The notes under the pieces: model-generated
The model's database searches: none
Told to the model about the DNA's origin: nothing
What the model saw: only the letters and a program-made list of their open reading frames with translations
Part shown: positions 27,358 to 36,012 of the stretch, one piece after another
Position numbering within the stretch: position 1 is the stretch's first letter
Layout: every line of letters begins with the position of its first letter
Translations under genes and position numbers: made by a program
From: Variibacter sp.
GTDB lineage: Bacteria; Pseudomonadota; Alphaproteobacteria; Rhizobiales; Xanthobacteraceae
DNA length: 36,123 bases
NCBI GenBank assembly: GCA_019689555.1
Contig: JADGHE010000035.1
Coordinates: 1 to 36,123, forward strand
Direction: 5' to 3'

Positions 27358-28284
27358 ATGAACATGCCCGCTTCCGCCGGCGAAACGATCGCCGGCCAGG
27401 AACACTGGACCAACAAGGGCGACGTCCGCCTGTTTCTCTGGGAGAAGCGCACGCCGCACCCGCAGAAGCGGGGCACCATCCTCTTCGTGCACGGCTCCTC
27501 GATGGCCTCGACGCCGACCTTCGACCTGCAGGTGCCCGGCCGCCCGGACTCCTCGGCGATGGACTACTTCGCCAAGCAGGGCTTCGACACCTGGTGCGTC
27601 GACATGGAGGGCTATGGCCGCTCCGACAAAAAGCGCGACATCCCCTGCGATATCGCGACCGGCGCCGACGACTGCGCGGCGGCCTCGGAATACATCATGA
27701 AGACCCGCAATTGCGGCCCGCTGCTCGTCTACGGCATCTCCTCGGGCGCGCTGCGCGCCGCCATGTTCGCCGAGCGCCACCCGGAGCGGGTGAAGCGGCT
27801 CGCGCTCGACGCCTTCGTGTGGACGGGCGAAGGCTCGCCCACCCTCGCCGAACGCAGAAAGAAGCTGCCGGACTACGTCAAGGGAGGCAACCGCCGGCCG
27901 ATCGACCGCGCCTTCGTCTACTCGATCTTCAATCGCGACCACCCCGGCACGGCGGAGGAGCGCGTGATCGACGCCTTCGCCGAGGCGATCCTGAAGCTCG
28001 ACGACTCCGTGCCGATCGGCACCTATGTCGACATGTGCACCAAGTTGCCGGTCGTGAACCCCGAAAAAATCACCGTGCCGACGCTCGTCATGCGCGGCCA
28101 ATGGGACGGCATCGCAAGCTTCGAGGACCTGATCCGGTTCTTCGAGAAGCTGCCGAACCCCGACAAACAGTTCGCGGTGATGCCCGGCATCTCCCATGCG
28201 TCGATGCAGCAGAAGAACTACGACATCGTCTATCACATTCTTTTGAGCTTCTTCACCCAGCCGGAGCCGCGCTACAGAGGATGA
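27358..28284 (+). CDS. Alpha/beta hydrolase in an ABC importer operon
   Basis: The 308-residue hydrolase has oxyanion motif VHGSS (44-48), nucleophile elbow GISSG with Ser128, acid Asp250 in RGQWDG and His280 in GISHAS, so the triad is complete. There is no signal peptide, so it acts in the cytoplasm. It lies between the ATPase and the binding protein with 36 bases from the former, which implies that it hydrolyses the imported compound, perhaps an ester, amide or lactone. Substrate unknown. An alternative ATG lies two codons in. The cap region between residues 150 and 235 is large and may set specificity. Confidence 0.88.
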   Translation: MNMPASAGETIAGQEHWTNKGDVRLFLWEKRTPHPQKRGTILFVHGSSMASTPTFDLQVPGRPDSSAMDYFAKQGFDTWCVDMEGYGRSDKKRDIPCDIATGADDCAAASEYIMKTRNCGPLLVYGISSGALRAAMFAERHPERVKRLALDAFVWTGEGSPTLAERRKKLPDYVKGGNRRPIDRAFVYSIFNRDHPGTAEERVIDAFAEAILKLDDSVPIGTYVDMCTKLPVVNPEKITVPTLVMRGQWDGIASFEDLIRFFEKLPNPDKQFAVMPGISHASMQQKNYDIVYHILLSFFTQPEPRYRG

Positions 28285-28496
28285 ACGACGCGGGGAGCGA
28301 AGCGGAGGTCTTCTTCCGCTGCCGGCCGCGGGCGCGGCGCGGCGGCCCCGGCGGCGAAGGAGGATCGGCGCTCCGCTTCGCGCGGCAAGCGGCGCGCCTT
28401 CGGGCCGAGACGGCGCGGCGCGTTCCCAACGCGCGCGCGGCGAAACGCGCAGCGTCCGCCGCAAACGAAACGCAACAAAGTCTTAGGGAGGTTCGC
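28285..28496. repeat. Structured leader with inverted repeats before the binding protein gene
   Basis: Within this 212-base gap, 28297-28307 and 28371-28381 are exact 11-bp inverted repeats 63 bases apart, and 28418-28424 with 28428-28434 forms a 7-bp stem with a 3-base loop. No gene is visible. The structure may separate expression of the binding protein from the upstream importer genes, by processing or mRNA stabilisation. Confidence 0.5.
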
Positions 28497-29513
28497 ATGG
28501 TCCAGCGCACGCTGGTTCTGGCCGCAGCGGTCATCGCCGCCGGCGGCTTCGTCGGCAGCGCCTACGCCCAGGACGCCGTCGACGTCGATGCCGCGAAAAA
28601 GGAAGGCAGGCTCGTCTGGTACACGTCGACGCCGATCGCGATCGGGCAGAAGATCGTCGACATGTTCGAGAAGGAATACGGCATCAAGGTCGAGATGTTC
28701 CGTTCGGGCGGCTCGGCCATCCTGCGCCGGTTCCACCAGGAGATGGACGCCGGCCGCGTCGCCGCCGACGTGATGACGACGTCCGATCCGGCGGCGGCCG
28801 CGGCGATGACCCGCAAGGGGCTGTTCGTCGCCTTCAGGCCGAAGGATTTCGAGCAGATACCCGAAGCCGCGAAGGACCCGCAGGGCCACTACATCGCCCA
28901 GCGGCTCAATCTGATGACGATCTACCTGCGCGAGGACAAGGTTCCGCCCGCCGACGAGCCGAAAAACTGGAGCGACGTGCTCGACCCGAAATACAAGGGC
29001 AAGCTCGTCACGACCGACCCGTCCTTCACGTCGCTGCAGGTGTCGGTGGTCGGCATGATGTCGAAGAACCGCGGCTGGAGCTTCTTTGAAAAGCTGCGTG
29101 CGAACGACACCATGGTGGTGCAGAGCAATCAGCAGGCCACCGACATGCTCAAGCGCGGCGAGCGGTTGATTGCGGTCGGGGCGCTCGATTCCTACGCGGC
29201 GGACGAGCGCATGAAGGGCCATCCCATCAAAACGCTCTATCCGGCGGACGGCGTCTTCGTCATTCCCTCGCCCACCTCGATCATCAAGGGCTCGCCCAAC
29301 CCGAACGCCGCCAGGCTCTTCGCCGCGTTCATGATCAGCCCGCCGGTCCAGAAGCTGTTTCCGGCCGGCGGCGGCTATGCGGCGCGCCTCGACGTCGAGC
29401 CGCCGGCCGGCGCGCCGAGCCTCAAGGACATGAAAATCGTCCCCATCGACTACGACTACATCGAGAAGGAGAGCGGGCGCATCAAGCGCAGGTTCAACGA
29501 AATCTTCCAATAA
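28497..29513 (+). CDS. ABC transporter substrate-binding protein, FbpA/AfuA-like but without a Tyr-Tyr pair
   Basis: The 338-residue protein has a Sec signal (cleavage after AYA, residue 24) and the ferric-type binding protein layout: EGRLVWYTSTP at the first strand, FEKEYGIKVEMFRSGGSAIL, RVAADVMTTSDP, PKNWSDVLDPKYKGK, and GSPNPNAARLFAAFM. Canonical iron-binding members carry two adjacent tyrosines; none occurs in this sequence, the closest being YDY near the C-terminus. The ligand is therefore probably not free ferric iron. The ATG at 28497 has GGGAGG 6 bases upstream. It is the last gene of the importer operon and ends at an intrinsic terminator. Confidence 0.9.
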   Translation: MVQRTLVLAAAVIAAGGFVGSAYAQDAVDVDAAKKEGRLVWYTSTPIAIGQKIVDMFEKEYGIKVEMFRSGGSAILRRFHQEMDAGRVAADVMTTSDPAAAAAMTRKGLFVAFRPKDFEQIPEAAKDPQGHYIAQRLNLMTIYLREDKVPPADEPKNWSDVLDPKYKGKLVTTDPSFTSLQVSVVGMMSKNRGWSFFEKLRANDTMVVQSNQQATDMLKRGERLIAVGALDSYAADERMKGHPIKTLYPADGVFVIPSPTSIIKGSPNPNAARLFAAFMISPPVQKLFPAGGGYAARLDVEPPAGAPSLKDMKIVPIDYDYIEKESGRIKRRFNEIFQ

Positions 29514-29555
29514 GGCCGCGGCCGCGCGGGATGAAGCTCTCGCGAACGCATGAAG

Positions 29556-29579
29556 ACGCCGCCGCACCGGCGGCGTTTT
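29556..29579 (+). terminator. Intrinsic terminator of the importer operon
   Basis: 29556-29564 and 29568-29576 are exact inverse complements (9 bp, G/C-rich, 3-base loop), followed by TTTT (29576-29579). It lies about 40 bases after the binding-protein stop, in the correct orientation for that gene. Confidence 0.85.
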
Positions 29580-29611
29580 CGTCACATGCGCCCTGCGAAC
29601 GAGGGGCGGGT

Positions 29612-30100
29612 TCAGCGCACCGGGACGAGGGTCAAGCCCGCGACGCCGACCGCGAGGTTGAGCCCCGCCTGCGCCTGGATCGAGACCGGCTGCAGAGCGA
29701 TGGTGCGGTCCGATCCGCCCAGGAGGACGTTCGCGCCAAGGCCCGGGCCGAGGGAAGCCTCCCCGCTCGCGCCGGAATAGGTACCGGCGAGCGCGCCGCG
29801 CCGCAGCGTGGTCTGCGCGTGAACGGCCCACACCATCTGGCCGCCGGCGGTCGCGCCGACATCGAGGCCGAACTTGCTGATCGACCCGACATAGTATTCG
29901 CGGTATCCGCGCCGCCCTCCGCCCGCCGGGACGAAGACGCAGCGGACCTCCTTGCGCGAGGCGATGATCAGGCCCATGCCGGCGGAAATATCGCAGCCGA
30001 GGGTGCCGACCTTTTGGCGGACGACCTCAGCGGAGGCGGGAGCGCTCGTGCAGGTGCAAGCGAGCACGCCGGAGGCGAGCAGAAGGGCGGAACGGGTCAT
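29612..30100 (-). CDS. DUF992 domain-containing exported protein
   Basis: The 162-residue protein has a signal peptide ending at ASA (residue 24) and then the complete DUF992 domain: VGTLGCDIS, the CVFVP strand, YYVGSISKFGLDVGATAGG, GALAGTYSGASGEASLGPGLGANVLLGG and QAGLNLAVGV (fragments given separately). The family is common in Hyphomicrobiales and has no established function; the glycine-rich strands suggest a small periplasmic or outer-membrane-associated beta structure. A GAGGAG site lies 7 bases before the ATG. It faces the importer operon tail to tail. Confidence 0.92.
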   Translation of the reverse strand: MTRSALLLASGVLACTCTSAPASAEVVRQKVGTLGCDISAGMGLIIASRKEVRCVFVPAGGGRRGYREYYVGSISKFGLDVGATAGGQMVWAVHAQTTLRRGALAGTYSGASGEASLGPGLGANVLLGGSDRTIALQPVSIQAQAGLNLAVGVAGLTLVPVR

Positions 30101-30184
30101 CGCAAGCTCCTCGACAGAGACGGCCCGAACCCAACGGCGAGGGCTCCCGACGGGTTCCCAAAAAACCGCCGGGAATTGCGGCCT

Positions 30185-30400
30185 TTAGGCCGCCGCCTCT
30201 TCGACGTTCACCTGCGATCCGCTGAGCAGTCCCTCCAGACTTTCCACGATGAAGGACTTCACTTTGGCGACGTTCTGACCGCGCGGGGCGGTCACGCGCA
30301 CGCGGATGCTGTCGTCGGCCACCGCGATCTCAAAATCCGCAATGAGACCCGAATTCTTGAATTCGGCCAGACGATCGCCGATTTCGTCGATGGCTGCCAT
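30185..30400 (-). CDS. Small conserved-looking hypothetical protein (71 residues)
   Basis: A short protein with an amphipathic N-terminal helix (IDEIGDRLAEF), a central beta pair (ADFEIAVADDSIRVRVTA), a second helix (KVKSFIVESLEGLL) and an acidic tail. The even balance of charged and hydrophobic residues is unlike the Arg/Ala/Pro-rich shadow frames of this region, which supports a real gene. There are no cysteines, signal peptide or membrane segment. I do not recognise the family. It lies between the DUF992 and IalB genes on the same strand, 84 bases from the former. The ribosome site is GAAGAG-like and about 12 bases away, so translation may be modest. Confidence 0.65.
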   Translation of the reverse strand: MAAIDEIGDRLAEFKNSGLIADFEIAVADDSIRVRVTAPRGQNVAKVKSFIVESLEGLLSGSQVNVEEAAA

Positions 30401-30602
30401 TGGAAGCCGCCGCTCTTCCCCGCCACACGCGGCGAACGCCGGTCGGGGCAGCAGCCCGCCCGTGCCGTCCGTCCGCCTACGCCTGATACCATGCCCGGGA
30501 CGCGATCGGAAAGCGCCTCGTCCCGGCAAGGGACGGACGCTTTTCGGCCCGAGCGCGCGCCAGGGGGAGCAACAGCGGTAAGGACGGCCTCGCCCGGCGC
30601 CG

Positions 30603-31136
30603 TCAGCGGCACTCCTGGGCGACGCGGTCGAGCGCCTGCGAGATGCCCTTGAGCGAAAACTTGTCGGTCGTGCGCGTGCCGCGCGCCGAAACGCCGCGCA
30701 CGATCATCTCCGAGCCCTTGCGCATGGCCTCGACGAGGCGCGGCTCGTCCGCGGGGTTCTTGACCCAGGCATTGTCGTCCTGCGTCATCAGCTCGAACTT
30801 CGCCTCGCCGATCTCGACCGCGACGTCCGAGCCGCGCCGCAACGGATAGCCGATAATGATCGAGACCTCGTCCCGCACATTCTCTGCCGGGCGGGTGGAG
30901 ACGAACAGGTAGATCGGATCGCGCGGCCGATTCGGAGGATCGGTTTCCGACGATGCCGGCTGCGTGAGTGCAAAGCACACCTTGCGCCCGCCGTTCGTGC
31001 CGGCGTAAACGCCCCAGTCCCCGTATTGACCGACCAGCGCCGGCTGACCTTCGTTCTGGGCGAACGCCCCGGGCGCCCATGCGATGCCCGCGGCAACGAC
31101 CCCCAGCAAAAGAAGCGCGGCGCATGATTTCGGCAT
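30603..31136 (-). CDS. Invasion-associated locus B (IalB) family exported protein
   Basis: The 177-residue protein has a Sec signal ending at AFA (residue 26) and the IalB family pattern: QYGDWGVYAG, a KVCFAL strand with the first conserved cysteine, DPIYLFVSTRP, SIIIGYPL, a DDNAWVKN segment, and a C-terminal ECR cysteine that may form a disulfide. Named from Bartonella, the family is widespread in non-pathogenic alphaproteobacteria and its biochemical role is unclear; it need not indicate invasion. The ATG at 31136 was preferred to in-frame TTG codons at 31142 and 31157. It is divergent from the quinone oxidoreductase. Confidence 0.88.
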   Translation of the reverse strand: MPKSCAALLLLGVVAAGIAWAPGAFAQNEGQPALVGQYGDWGVYAGTNGGRKVCFALTQPASSETDPPNRPRDPIYLFVSTRPAENVRDEVSIIIGYPLRRGSDVAVEIGEAKFELMTQDDNAWVKNPADEPRLVEAMRKGSEMIVRGVSARGTRTTDKFSLKGISQALDRVAQECR

Positions 31137-31319
31137 CGGCAAAGTCCCGGGCTGCAAAATGAATCACCGAACGACTCTGCAGCCATGGGTAGCGAGCGAA
31201 GTCGGCATTGTGAAGGCACGCAGCCGTTCAACAATTCGGGATTGCCTTGCAGCGGCAAGCCCTTGCACACTCGCGAAAGCGACGTGACCCGGGCGCGAAC
31301 GGCCCGAGCGAGCGATCCC

Positions 31320-32294
31320 GTGAAAGCTGTTCTCTGCACGCAGTACGGCCCCCTCGACGCGCTGGCGCTCGCCGACGTGCCGGAGCCGGCCGCCGGCCCC
31401 GGCGAGGCCGTGGTGGCCGTCAAGGCCGTCGGCCTGAACTTCTTCGACACGTTGCTGGTGGCCGGCCAGTATCAGGTCAAGCCGGAGCTGCCGTTCTCTC
31501 CGGGCGCGGAATTTGCCGGCGTGGTCGAGAGCGTCGCGGCCGGCGTCACCGCGGTGAAGCCCGGCGACCGCGTGATGGGCTATGCCAATTACGGCGCCGC
31601 GCGCGAGCGGATCGCCGTGTCCGCCGACACGCTGATACCGATGCCGGCCGGGCTCGACTTCGACCGCGCCGCCGGCCTGCTCGTCACCTACGGCACGAGC
31701 TACTACGCGCTCAAGGATCGCGCCGGCCTGCAACCCGGCGAAACGCTCGCGGTGCTGGGCGCGGCCGGCGGCGTAGGACTTGCGGCCGTCGAGCTCGGCA
31801 AGCTCATGGGCGCGCGCGTGATCGCCTGCGCGTCGTCCGACGACAAGCTCGCCTTCGCACGCCGGCACGGGGCCGACGAGACGGTGAACTACACGAACGC
31901 GAACCTGCGCGATGCGCTGCGCGCGCGCACGCAGGGCCGCGGCGTCGACGTCGTCTTCGATCCGGTCGGCGGCAGCTTTACGGAGGCGGCGGTGCGGGCG
32001 CTCAACTGGGGCGGCCGCCTGCTCGTCGTCGGCTTTGCGGCCGGGGAGATTCCCAGGCTGCCGCTCAATCTCACGCTGCTGAAGAGCTGCGACGTGCGCG
32101 GCGTGTTCTGGGGCGCGTGGACGCGGCGGGAGCCGAGCGCCCACCGCGCCAACACGCAGGCGCTCGCCGCATGGTGCGCGCAGGGCCGGCTTTCCGTCCA
32201 CGTGCATGCCGCCCTCCCGCTCGCGGAGGCCGTGCGCGCCCTCCATCTGCTCGCCGACCGCCAGGCGATGGGAAAGGTGGTGCTGCGGCCATAG
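31320..32294 (+). CDS. NADPH:quinone oxidoreductase family (zinc-free medium-chain dehydrogenase)
   Basis: The 324-residue protein belongs to the quinone oxidoreductase/zeta-crystallin branch of medium-chain reductases: KAVLCTQYG start, GLNFFDTLLVAGQYQ, FSPGAEFAGVV, GDRVMGYANYG, the nucleotide-binding VLGAAGGVGLAAVELGK loop (about 140-156), and DVVFDPVGG. Zinc-ligand residues of alcohol dehydrogenases are absent. It probably reduces quinones or enoyl compounds with NADPH; the exact substrate is not predictable. The GTG start at 31320 begins at the conserved KAVL segment; the frame is open upstream to 31185 but without family similarity. It precedes rlmN in the same direction. Confidence 0.9.
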   Translation: MKAVLCTQYGPLDALALADVPEPAAGPGEAVVAVKAVGLNFFDTLLVAGQYQVKPELPFSPGAEFAGVVESVAAGVTAVKPGDRVMGYANYGAARERIAVSADTLIPMPAGLDFDRAAGLLVTYGTSYYALKDRAGLQPGETLAVLGAAGGVGLAAVELGKLMGARVIACASSDDKLAFARRHGADETVNYTNANLRDALRARTQGRGVDVVFDPVGGSFTEAAVRALNWGGRLLVVGFAAGEIPRLPLNLTLLKSCDVRGVFWGAWTRREPSAHRANTQALAAWCAQGRLSVHVHAALPLAEAVRALHLLADRQAMGKVVLRP

Positions 32295-32463
32295 CCCGCG
32301 CGCCCCAAAGCGGCGGTCTCGGCACGCACGCAGGGCCGGGTTTCGCCCCTGCGCCCGCGGGCCGCCCCGGCCGCGGGGCGGAAGGCGGGACTTCAGGCTC
32401 GCGATCGCCCCCGCACGCGCCTATTTATGCTAGAACCCTGCCGCCCAGAGGACGCATACCTGA

Positions 32464-33717
32464 ATGCAGACCACGCCCATTCCTGCTGCCACCGGAGCGG
32501 CTCCCCCCGGGGGAGGCGTTCCGCTCGAGAAGACGCCGAGCGAGCGCTTCGTCGCCCCGGCCAAGCCCTCGCTCGTCGGCATGACGCGCAGCGAGCTTGC
32601 CGAAGCGCTCGGCCGCATCGGCGTGCCCGAGCGCGAGCGCAGGATGCGCGTGCAGCAGCTCTGGCACTGGATCTATGTGCGCGGCGCGCAGTCGTTCGAG
32701 GCCATGTCGAACATCGGCAAGGCGCTGCGCACGACGCTCGACGCCCACTTCACCCTGGCGCGGCCGGACGTGGAGGCCGAGCAAATCTCCGTCGACGGCA
32801 CGCGCAAATGGCTGCTGCGACTGCCCGGAGAACACCCGGGCGAAAGGCCGCATCTCGTCGAATGCGTGTACATTCCGGAAGCCGACCGCGGCACGCTGTG
32901 CCTGTCGAGCCAGGTGGGCTGCACGCTCAACTGCGCCTTCTGCCATACCGGCACGCAGCGGCTGGTGCGCAACCTCACCGCCGGCGAGATCGTCGGCCAG
33001 ATTCTGGTCGCGCGCGACCGGCTCGGCGACTGGCCGGGCGGCACGCCGCCTGCGAACGGCCTCGTGCCGCGCGACGGCGGCCGCTTCGTCACCAACATCG
33101 TGATGATGGGGATGGGCGAACCCCTGTACAATTTCGAGGCCGTGCGCGACGCCCTGCTCATCGCCTCGGACGGCGAGGGGCTCAGCCTGTCCAAACGCCG
33201 CATCACGCTCTCGACGTCGGGGGTCGTGCCCAACATCCCGCGCGCGGGGGCCGAGATCGGCACCATGCTCGCCGTTTCGCTGCATGCGGTGAACGATGCG
33301 CTGCGCGACCAGCTCGTGCCGCTCAACCGCAAATATCCGATCGCGACGCTGCTCGAGGCGTGCCGCAACTATCCCGGCCTCTCCAACGCGCGGCGCATCA
33401 CCTTCGAGTACGTGATGCTCAAGGACGTGAACGATTCGCCCGCCGACGCGCGCGCGCTGGTGCGCCTGCTCAAAGGCATTCCGGCGAAGATCAACCTCAT
33501 TCCGTTCAATCCCTGGCCGGGCACGACGTTCGAGTGCTCCGACTGGGAGCGGATCGAACAGTTCTCCGAGATCGTGTTCGACGCCGGCTATGCCTCGCCG
33601 GTGCGCACGCCGCGCGGGCGGGACATTCTCGCCGCCTGCGGCCAGCTCAAGAGCGCCACCGAAAAGCTGTCGGCCCGCGAGCGCATGGCCCTGCGCGCCA
33701 TGGCCCTGACGGAGTAG
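32464..33717 (+). CDS. rlmN: Dual-specificity RNA methyltransferase RlmN
   Basis: This radical SAM enzyme methylates C2 of A2503 in 23S rRNA and of A37 in some tRNAs. The 417-residue protein has the cluster motif CTLNCAFC with Cys153, Cys157 and Cys160, the GEPLYN and STSGVVPNI segments, and SLHAVND. The resolving and methyl-carrying cysteine pair is represented by Cys146 (GTLC) and Cys392 (ILAAC) near the C-terminus. An N-terminal extension of about 35 residues, Pro/Gly-rich, precedes the conserved region, so the start could lie somewhat later, though the ATG at 32464 is the first in a plausible place. Confidence 0.95.
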   Translation: MQTTPIPAATGAAPPGGGVPLEKTPSERFVAPAKPSLVGMTRSELAEALGRIGVPERERRMRVQQLWHWIYVRGAQSFEAMSNIGKALRTTLDAHFTLARPDVEAEQISVDGTRKWLLRLPGEHPGERPHLVECVYIPEADRGTLCLSSQVGCTLNCAFCHTGTQRLVRNLTAGEIVGQILVARDRLGDWPGGTPPANGLVPRDGGRFVTNIVMMGMGEPLYNFEAVRDALLIASDGEGLSLSKRRITLSTSGVVPNIPRAGAEIGTMLAVSLHAVNDALRDQLVPLNRKYPIATLLEACRNYPGLSNARRITFEYVMLKDVNDSPADARALVRLLKGIPAKINLIPFNPWPGTTFECSDWERIEQFSEIVFDAGYASPVRTPRGRDILAACGQLKSATEKLSARERMALRAMALTE

Positions 33718-33755
33718 AGGTCCGCCTGGCGCCCCTGCGCGCGCAAGCCGAAGGG

Positions 33756-34505
33756 TCAGCGCGAGCCGCGGCTCTCCTGCATGATTTCGAGCTGAATTCG
33801 TTGAATCTCCGCGAGCCGCTGCCACTGGCGGATGATCAGGTGGTCGACCTTTTCGTGGAGGTGGCGAATTTCCAGCTCGGCCTTGAGATTGACCCGGTAG
33901 TCGTTGAGCGACCGCAGGCGGTCCTTCGCCTCCTGCCGCCTCTGGCTCATCATGATGACCGGGGCCTGCACCGCCGCAACCGTCGACAGCACGAGGTTGA
34001 GCAGAATGAAGGGATAGGGATCGAACGCCCCCGTCAGTCCCTGCGCCAGGTTGATCCCGATCCATGCGGCCACGAAGGCTGCGAACGAGAGCAGGAAGGC
34101 CCACGAACCGCCGAAGGCGGCCAAGCCGTCCGACACCCGCTCCCCGAAAGTGCGCCGCCGGTCGAACTCGTGCTCCACGTTGGCAACGATCGTGTCCTGG
34201 TTGGCGATGCTGTCCGCCACCTCCCGGTCGAGCTCGGAGAGTTCGCCGTGCTCCTGCCTCAGCAGCTCCTCCACATAGGCGCTGCGGTAGCGGTTCACCT
34301 CGCGCTGATCGATCAGCGCATCGTCCGGCAGGTTGGGGTGGTCGGCGCGGATGAGCTCGACGACGGCGGGACGCAAGGCTTCGAGGCTCACAAGATCGTG
34401 TCGCGACCGCTCGCGGCCCGTGATGGCGCACACGGCCCTTTTGGCGTCCGGCGCGGTCCGGCCGGCTGCGTTGGCGCTCGACCGATGCCTGTCAGTGTCG
34501 CTCAT
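33756..34505 (-). CDS. DUF1003 domain-containing membrane protein
   Basis: The 249-residue protein has a soluble N-terminal part (1-130), two membrane helices (about 134-153 and 165-186), and a long C-terminal helix that should form a coiled coil (about 188-245). The DUF1003 signature runs across the second helix: [20 protein letters not shown] and then [12 protein letters not shown], followed by [12 protein letters not shown]. Function is unknown in the family. It converges with rlmN and is divergent from the small membrane protein at 34649. Confidence 0.9.
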   Translation of the reverse strand: MSDTDRHRSSANAAGRTAPDAKRAVCAITGRERSRHDLVSLEALRPAVVELIRADHPNLPDDALIDQREVNRYRSAYVEELLRQEHGELSELDREVADSIANQDTIVANVEHEFDRRRTFGERVSDGLAAFGGSWAFLLSFAAFVAAWIGINLAQGLTGAFDPYPFILLNLVLSTVAAVQAPVIMMSQRRQEAKDRLRSLNDYRVNLKAELEIRHLHEKVDHLIIRQWQRLAEIQRIQLEIMQESRGSR

Positions 34506-34637
34506 TCGCGGCCTCCGCTTGAGAACAGCATGCGCCGGGACTATGCCTGCGCGCGCCGGCTGTCCACCCGGCTTTCGCCGCGGTGAGCGCCGCAGGGCGC
34601 GCGGCGCAGGACCTTACGCGCCCCGCCGCGCCGGCGC

Positions 34638-34643
34638 AGGAGA
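34638..34643 (+). promoter_or_regulatory. Ribosome binding site deciding the start at 34649
   Basis: AGGAGA lies 5 bases before a GTG that opens directly into the first hydrophobic segment. An earlier in-frame GTG at 34583 has no comparable site and would add a non-hydrophobic 22-residue leader. Confidence 0.6.
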
Positions 34644-34648
34644 GAAGC

Positions 34649-35116
34649 GTGAGCGTGCTGTGGCGGTTGATCGTCGTTGCGTCTGCGTGCCTCGCGGCCA
34701 GCCTTGCCGCCGGCGGCGTGGTGGCGCTCGCGGTGCTGATGCCGGACTGGGCGGGCCTCGAACTCGGCCCGCTCGATCACGGCATGTTCGGAATCCTCGT
34801 CGGCTTCGGGGCGATCTTTCTTTCGGGCTTCGCGCTGCTGCCGGCGCTCGCCATCATCGCGATCGCCGAGGCGTTCGCGATCCGCACCGTGCTCTTCTAC
34901 GCCGCGGGCGGCGCGGCCGTCGCCGCCCTGCTCTATCTCAACTTCCGCGACTGGGACACGCTCGCCCTGCGGGTGAACGGATTCGCCCGCCGCGAGATCG
35001 AAATCATGGCGGCGGCGGGCATCGTGGCCGGCTTCGTCTATTGGGCGATCGCCGGCCGCCATGCCGGGGCCTGGCGCGCCGCGCCGACCCTGCCCCCGGG
35101 TGCCCCGCGATCCTGA
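34649..35116 (+). CDS. Small integral membrane protein, function unknown
   Basis: The 155-residue product has four hydrophobic segments: about 6-30, 47-72 (the segment after [27 protein letters not shown]), 80-95 ([15 protein letters not shown]) and 122-138 ([15 protein letters not shown]). It has few charged residues and an acidic-free Pro-rich tail. No enzyme or transporter motif is visible. It sits 122 bases upstream of the enoyl-CoA hydratase in the same direction, but I see no functional link. The GTG start is set by the ribosome site at 34638. Confidence 0.8.
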   Translation: MSVLWRLIVVASACLAASLAAGGVVALAVLMPDWAGLELGPLDHGMFGILVGFGAIFLSGFALLPALAIIAIAEAFAIRTVLFYAAGGAAVAALLYLNFRDWDTLALRVNGFARREIEIMAAAGIVAGFVYWAIAGRHAGAWRAAPTLPPGAPRS

Positions 35117-35238
35117 ACAAGGCCGCCCGGCGCCCGCGCCCGTCCGGCCCGGGACCGGTCGCCCGCGGCGGCGCGGCGAGTTGCCGGCGGCAAGCGCGTG
35201 GGTTACGCCCTTCCCGTTCCGGGGGAGGGAGAGCGGAC

Positions 35239-36012
35239 ATGGCTTACGCGAACATCATCGTCGAGACGCACGGGCGGGTCGGGCTCATCAGGCTGAACCG
35301 CCCGGAGGCGCTCAATGCGCTCAATTCCGCGCTGATGGCGGAGCTGAACGAGGCCGTGACGGCCTTCGACTCCGATCCTGCGATCGGATGCCTCGTCATC
35401 ACCGGCTCGGACAAAGCCTTCGCGGCGGGGGCCGACATCAAGGAAATGGCGGAGAAATCCTACATCGACGCCTATCTCGGCGACTTCGCCGCGAACTGGG
35501 ACGCGATCGCGCGGGCGCGCAAGCCGGTGATCGCCGCGGTGGCCGGCTTCGCGCTCGGCGGCGGCTGCGAGATCGCGATGATGTGCGACATGATCATCGC
35601 CGCCGACAACGCGAAGTTCGGCCAGCCGGAGATCAAGCTCGGTGTCATTCCCGGCATCGGCGGCACGCAGCGGCTCACGCGGGCGGTCGGCAAGGCCAAG
35701 GCGATGGACCTCTGCCTCACCGGCCGGATGATGGATGCGGCCGAGGCCGAACGGTCCGGCCTCGTGGCCCGCGTCGTGCCGCTCGCCGAGCTCATGACCG
35801 AAGCGATGAAGGCCGCCGAGACGATCGCGGCGATGTCGCTGCCGGCGGTGATCGCCGCCAAGGAGAGCGTCAACCGCGCCTTCGAGACGACGCTCTCCGA
35901 AGGCATCCGCTTCGAGCGCCGCGCCTTCCACCCGCTGTTCGCGACCGAGGATCAGAAGGAAGGCATGGCCGCCTTCATCGAGAAGCGGCCGCCGCGGTTC
36001 AAGAACCGCTGA
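35239..36012 (+). CDS. Enoyl-CoA hydratase (crotonase family)
   Basis: The 257-residue enzyme should add water across trans-2-enoyl-CoA in fatty-acid beta-oxidation. Crotonase landmarks are complete: [10 protein letters not shown] near the N-terminus, the oxyanion segment [10 protein letters not shown] (61-70), and [11 protein letters not shown] with catalytic Glu111, then [18 protein letters not shown] with Glu131; the 20-residue spacing of the two glutamates is that of true hydratases. The C-terminal [17 protein letters not shown] tail is also typical. Several GGAGGGAGAG-like bases precede the ATG at 35239. It is the last gene in the window. Confidence 0.95.
   Translation: MAYANIIVETHGRVGLIRLNRPEALNALNSALMAELNEAVTAFDSDPAIGCLVITGSDKAFAAGADIKEMAEKSYIDAYLGDFAANWDAIARARKPVIAAVAGFALGGGCEIAMMCDMIIAADNAKFGQPEIKLGVIPGIGGTQRLTRAVGKAKAMDLCLTGRMMDAAEAERSGLVARVVPLAELMTEAMKAAETIAAMSLPAVIAAKESVNRAFETTLSEGIRFERRAFHPLFATEDQKEGMAAFIEKRPPRFKNR

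Noticed and set aside
26520-28496. Upstream extension of the binding-protein frame through the ATPase and hydrolase.
   Set aside because: The signal peptide and ribosome site place the start at 28497; the upstream part is an out-of-frame shadow.
24336-29513. Calling the ABC operon a ferric iron importer.
   Set aside because: The binding protein has no adjacent tyrosine pair and the operon includes a hydrolase; the family name describes fold only.
30603-31136. Reading the IalB-like gene as a virulence factor.
   Set aside because: The family is widespread in free-living alphaproteobacteria and nothing else in the window suggests pathogenicity.
31185-31319. A 45-residue N-terminal extension of the quinone oxidoreductase.
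   Set aside because: The family begins at KAVLCTQYG; the extension has no family similarity and overlaps the divergent promoter region of the IalB gene.
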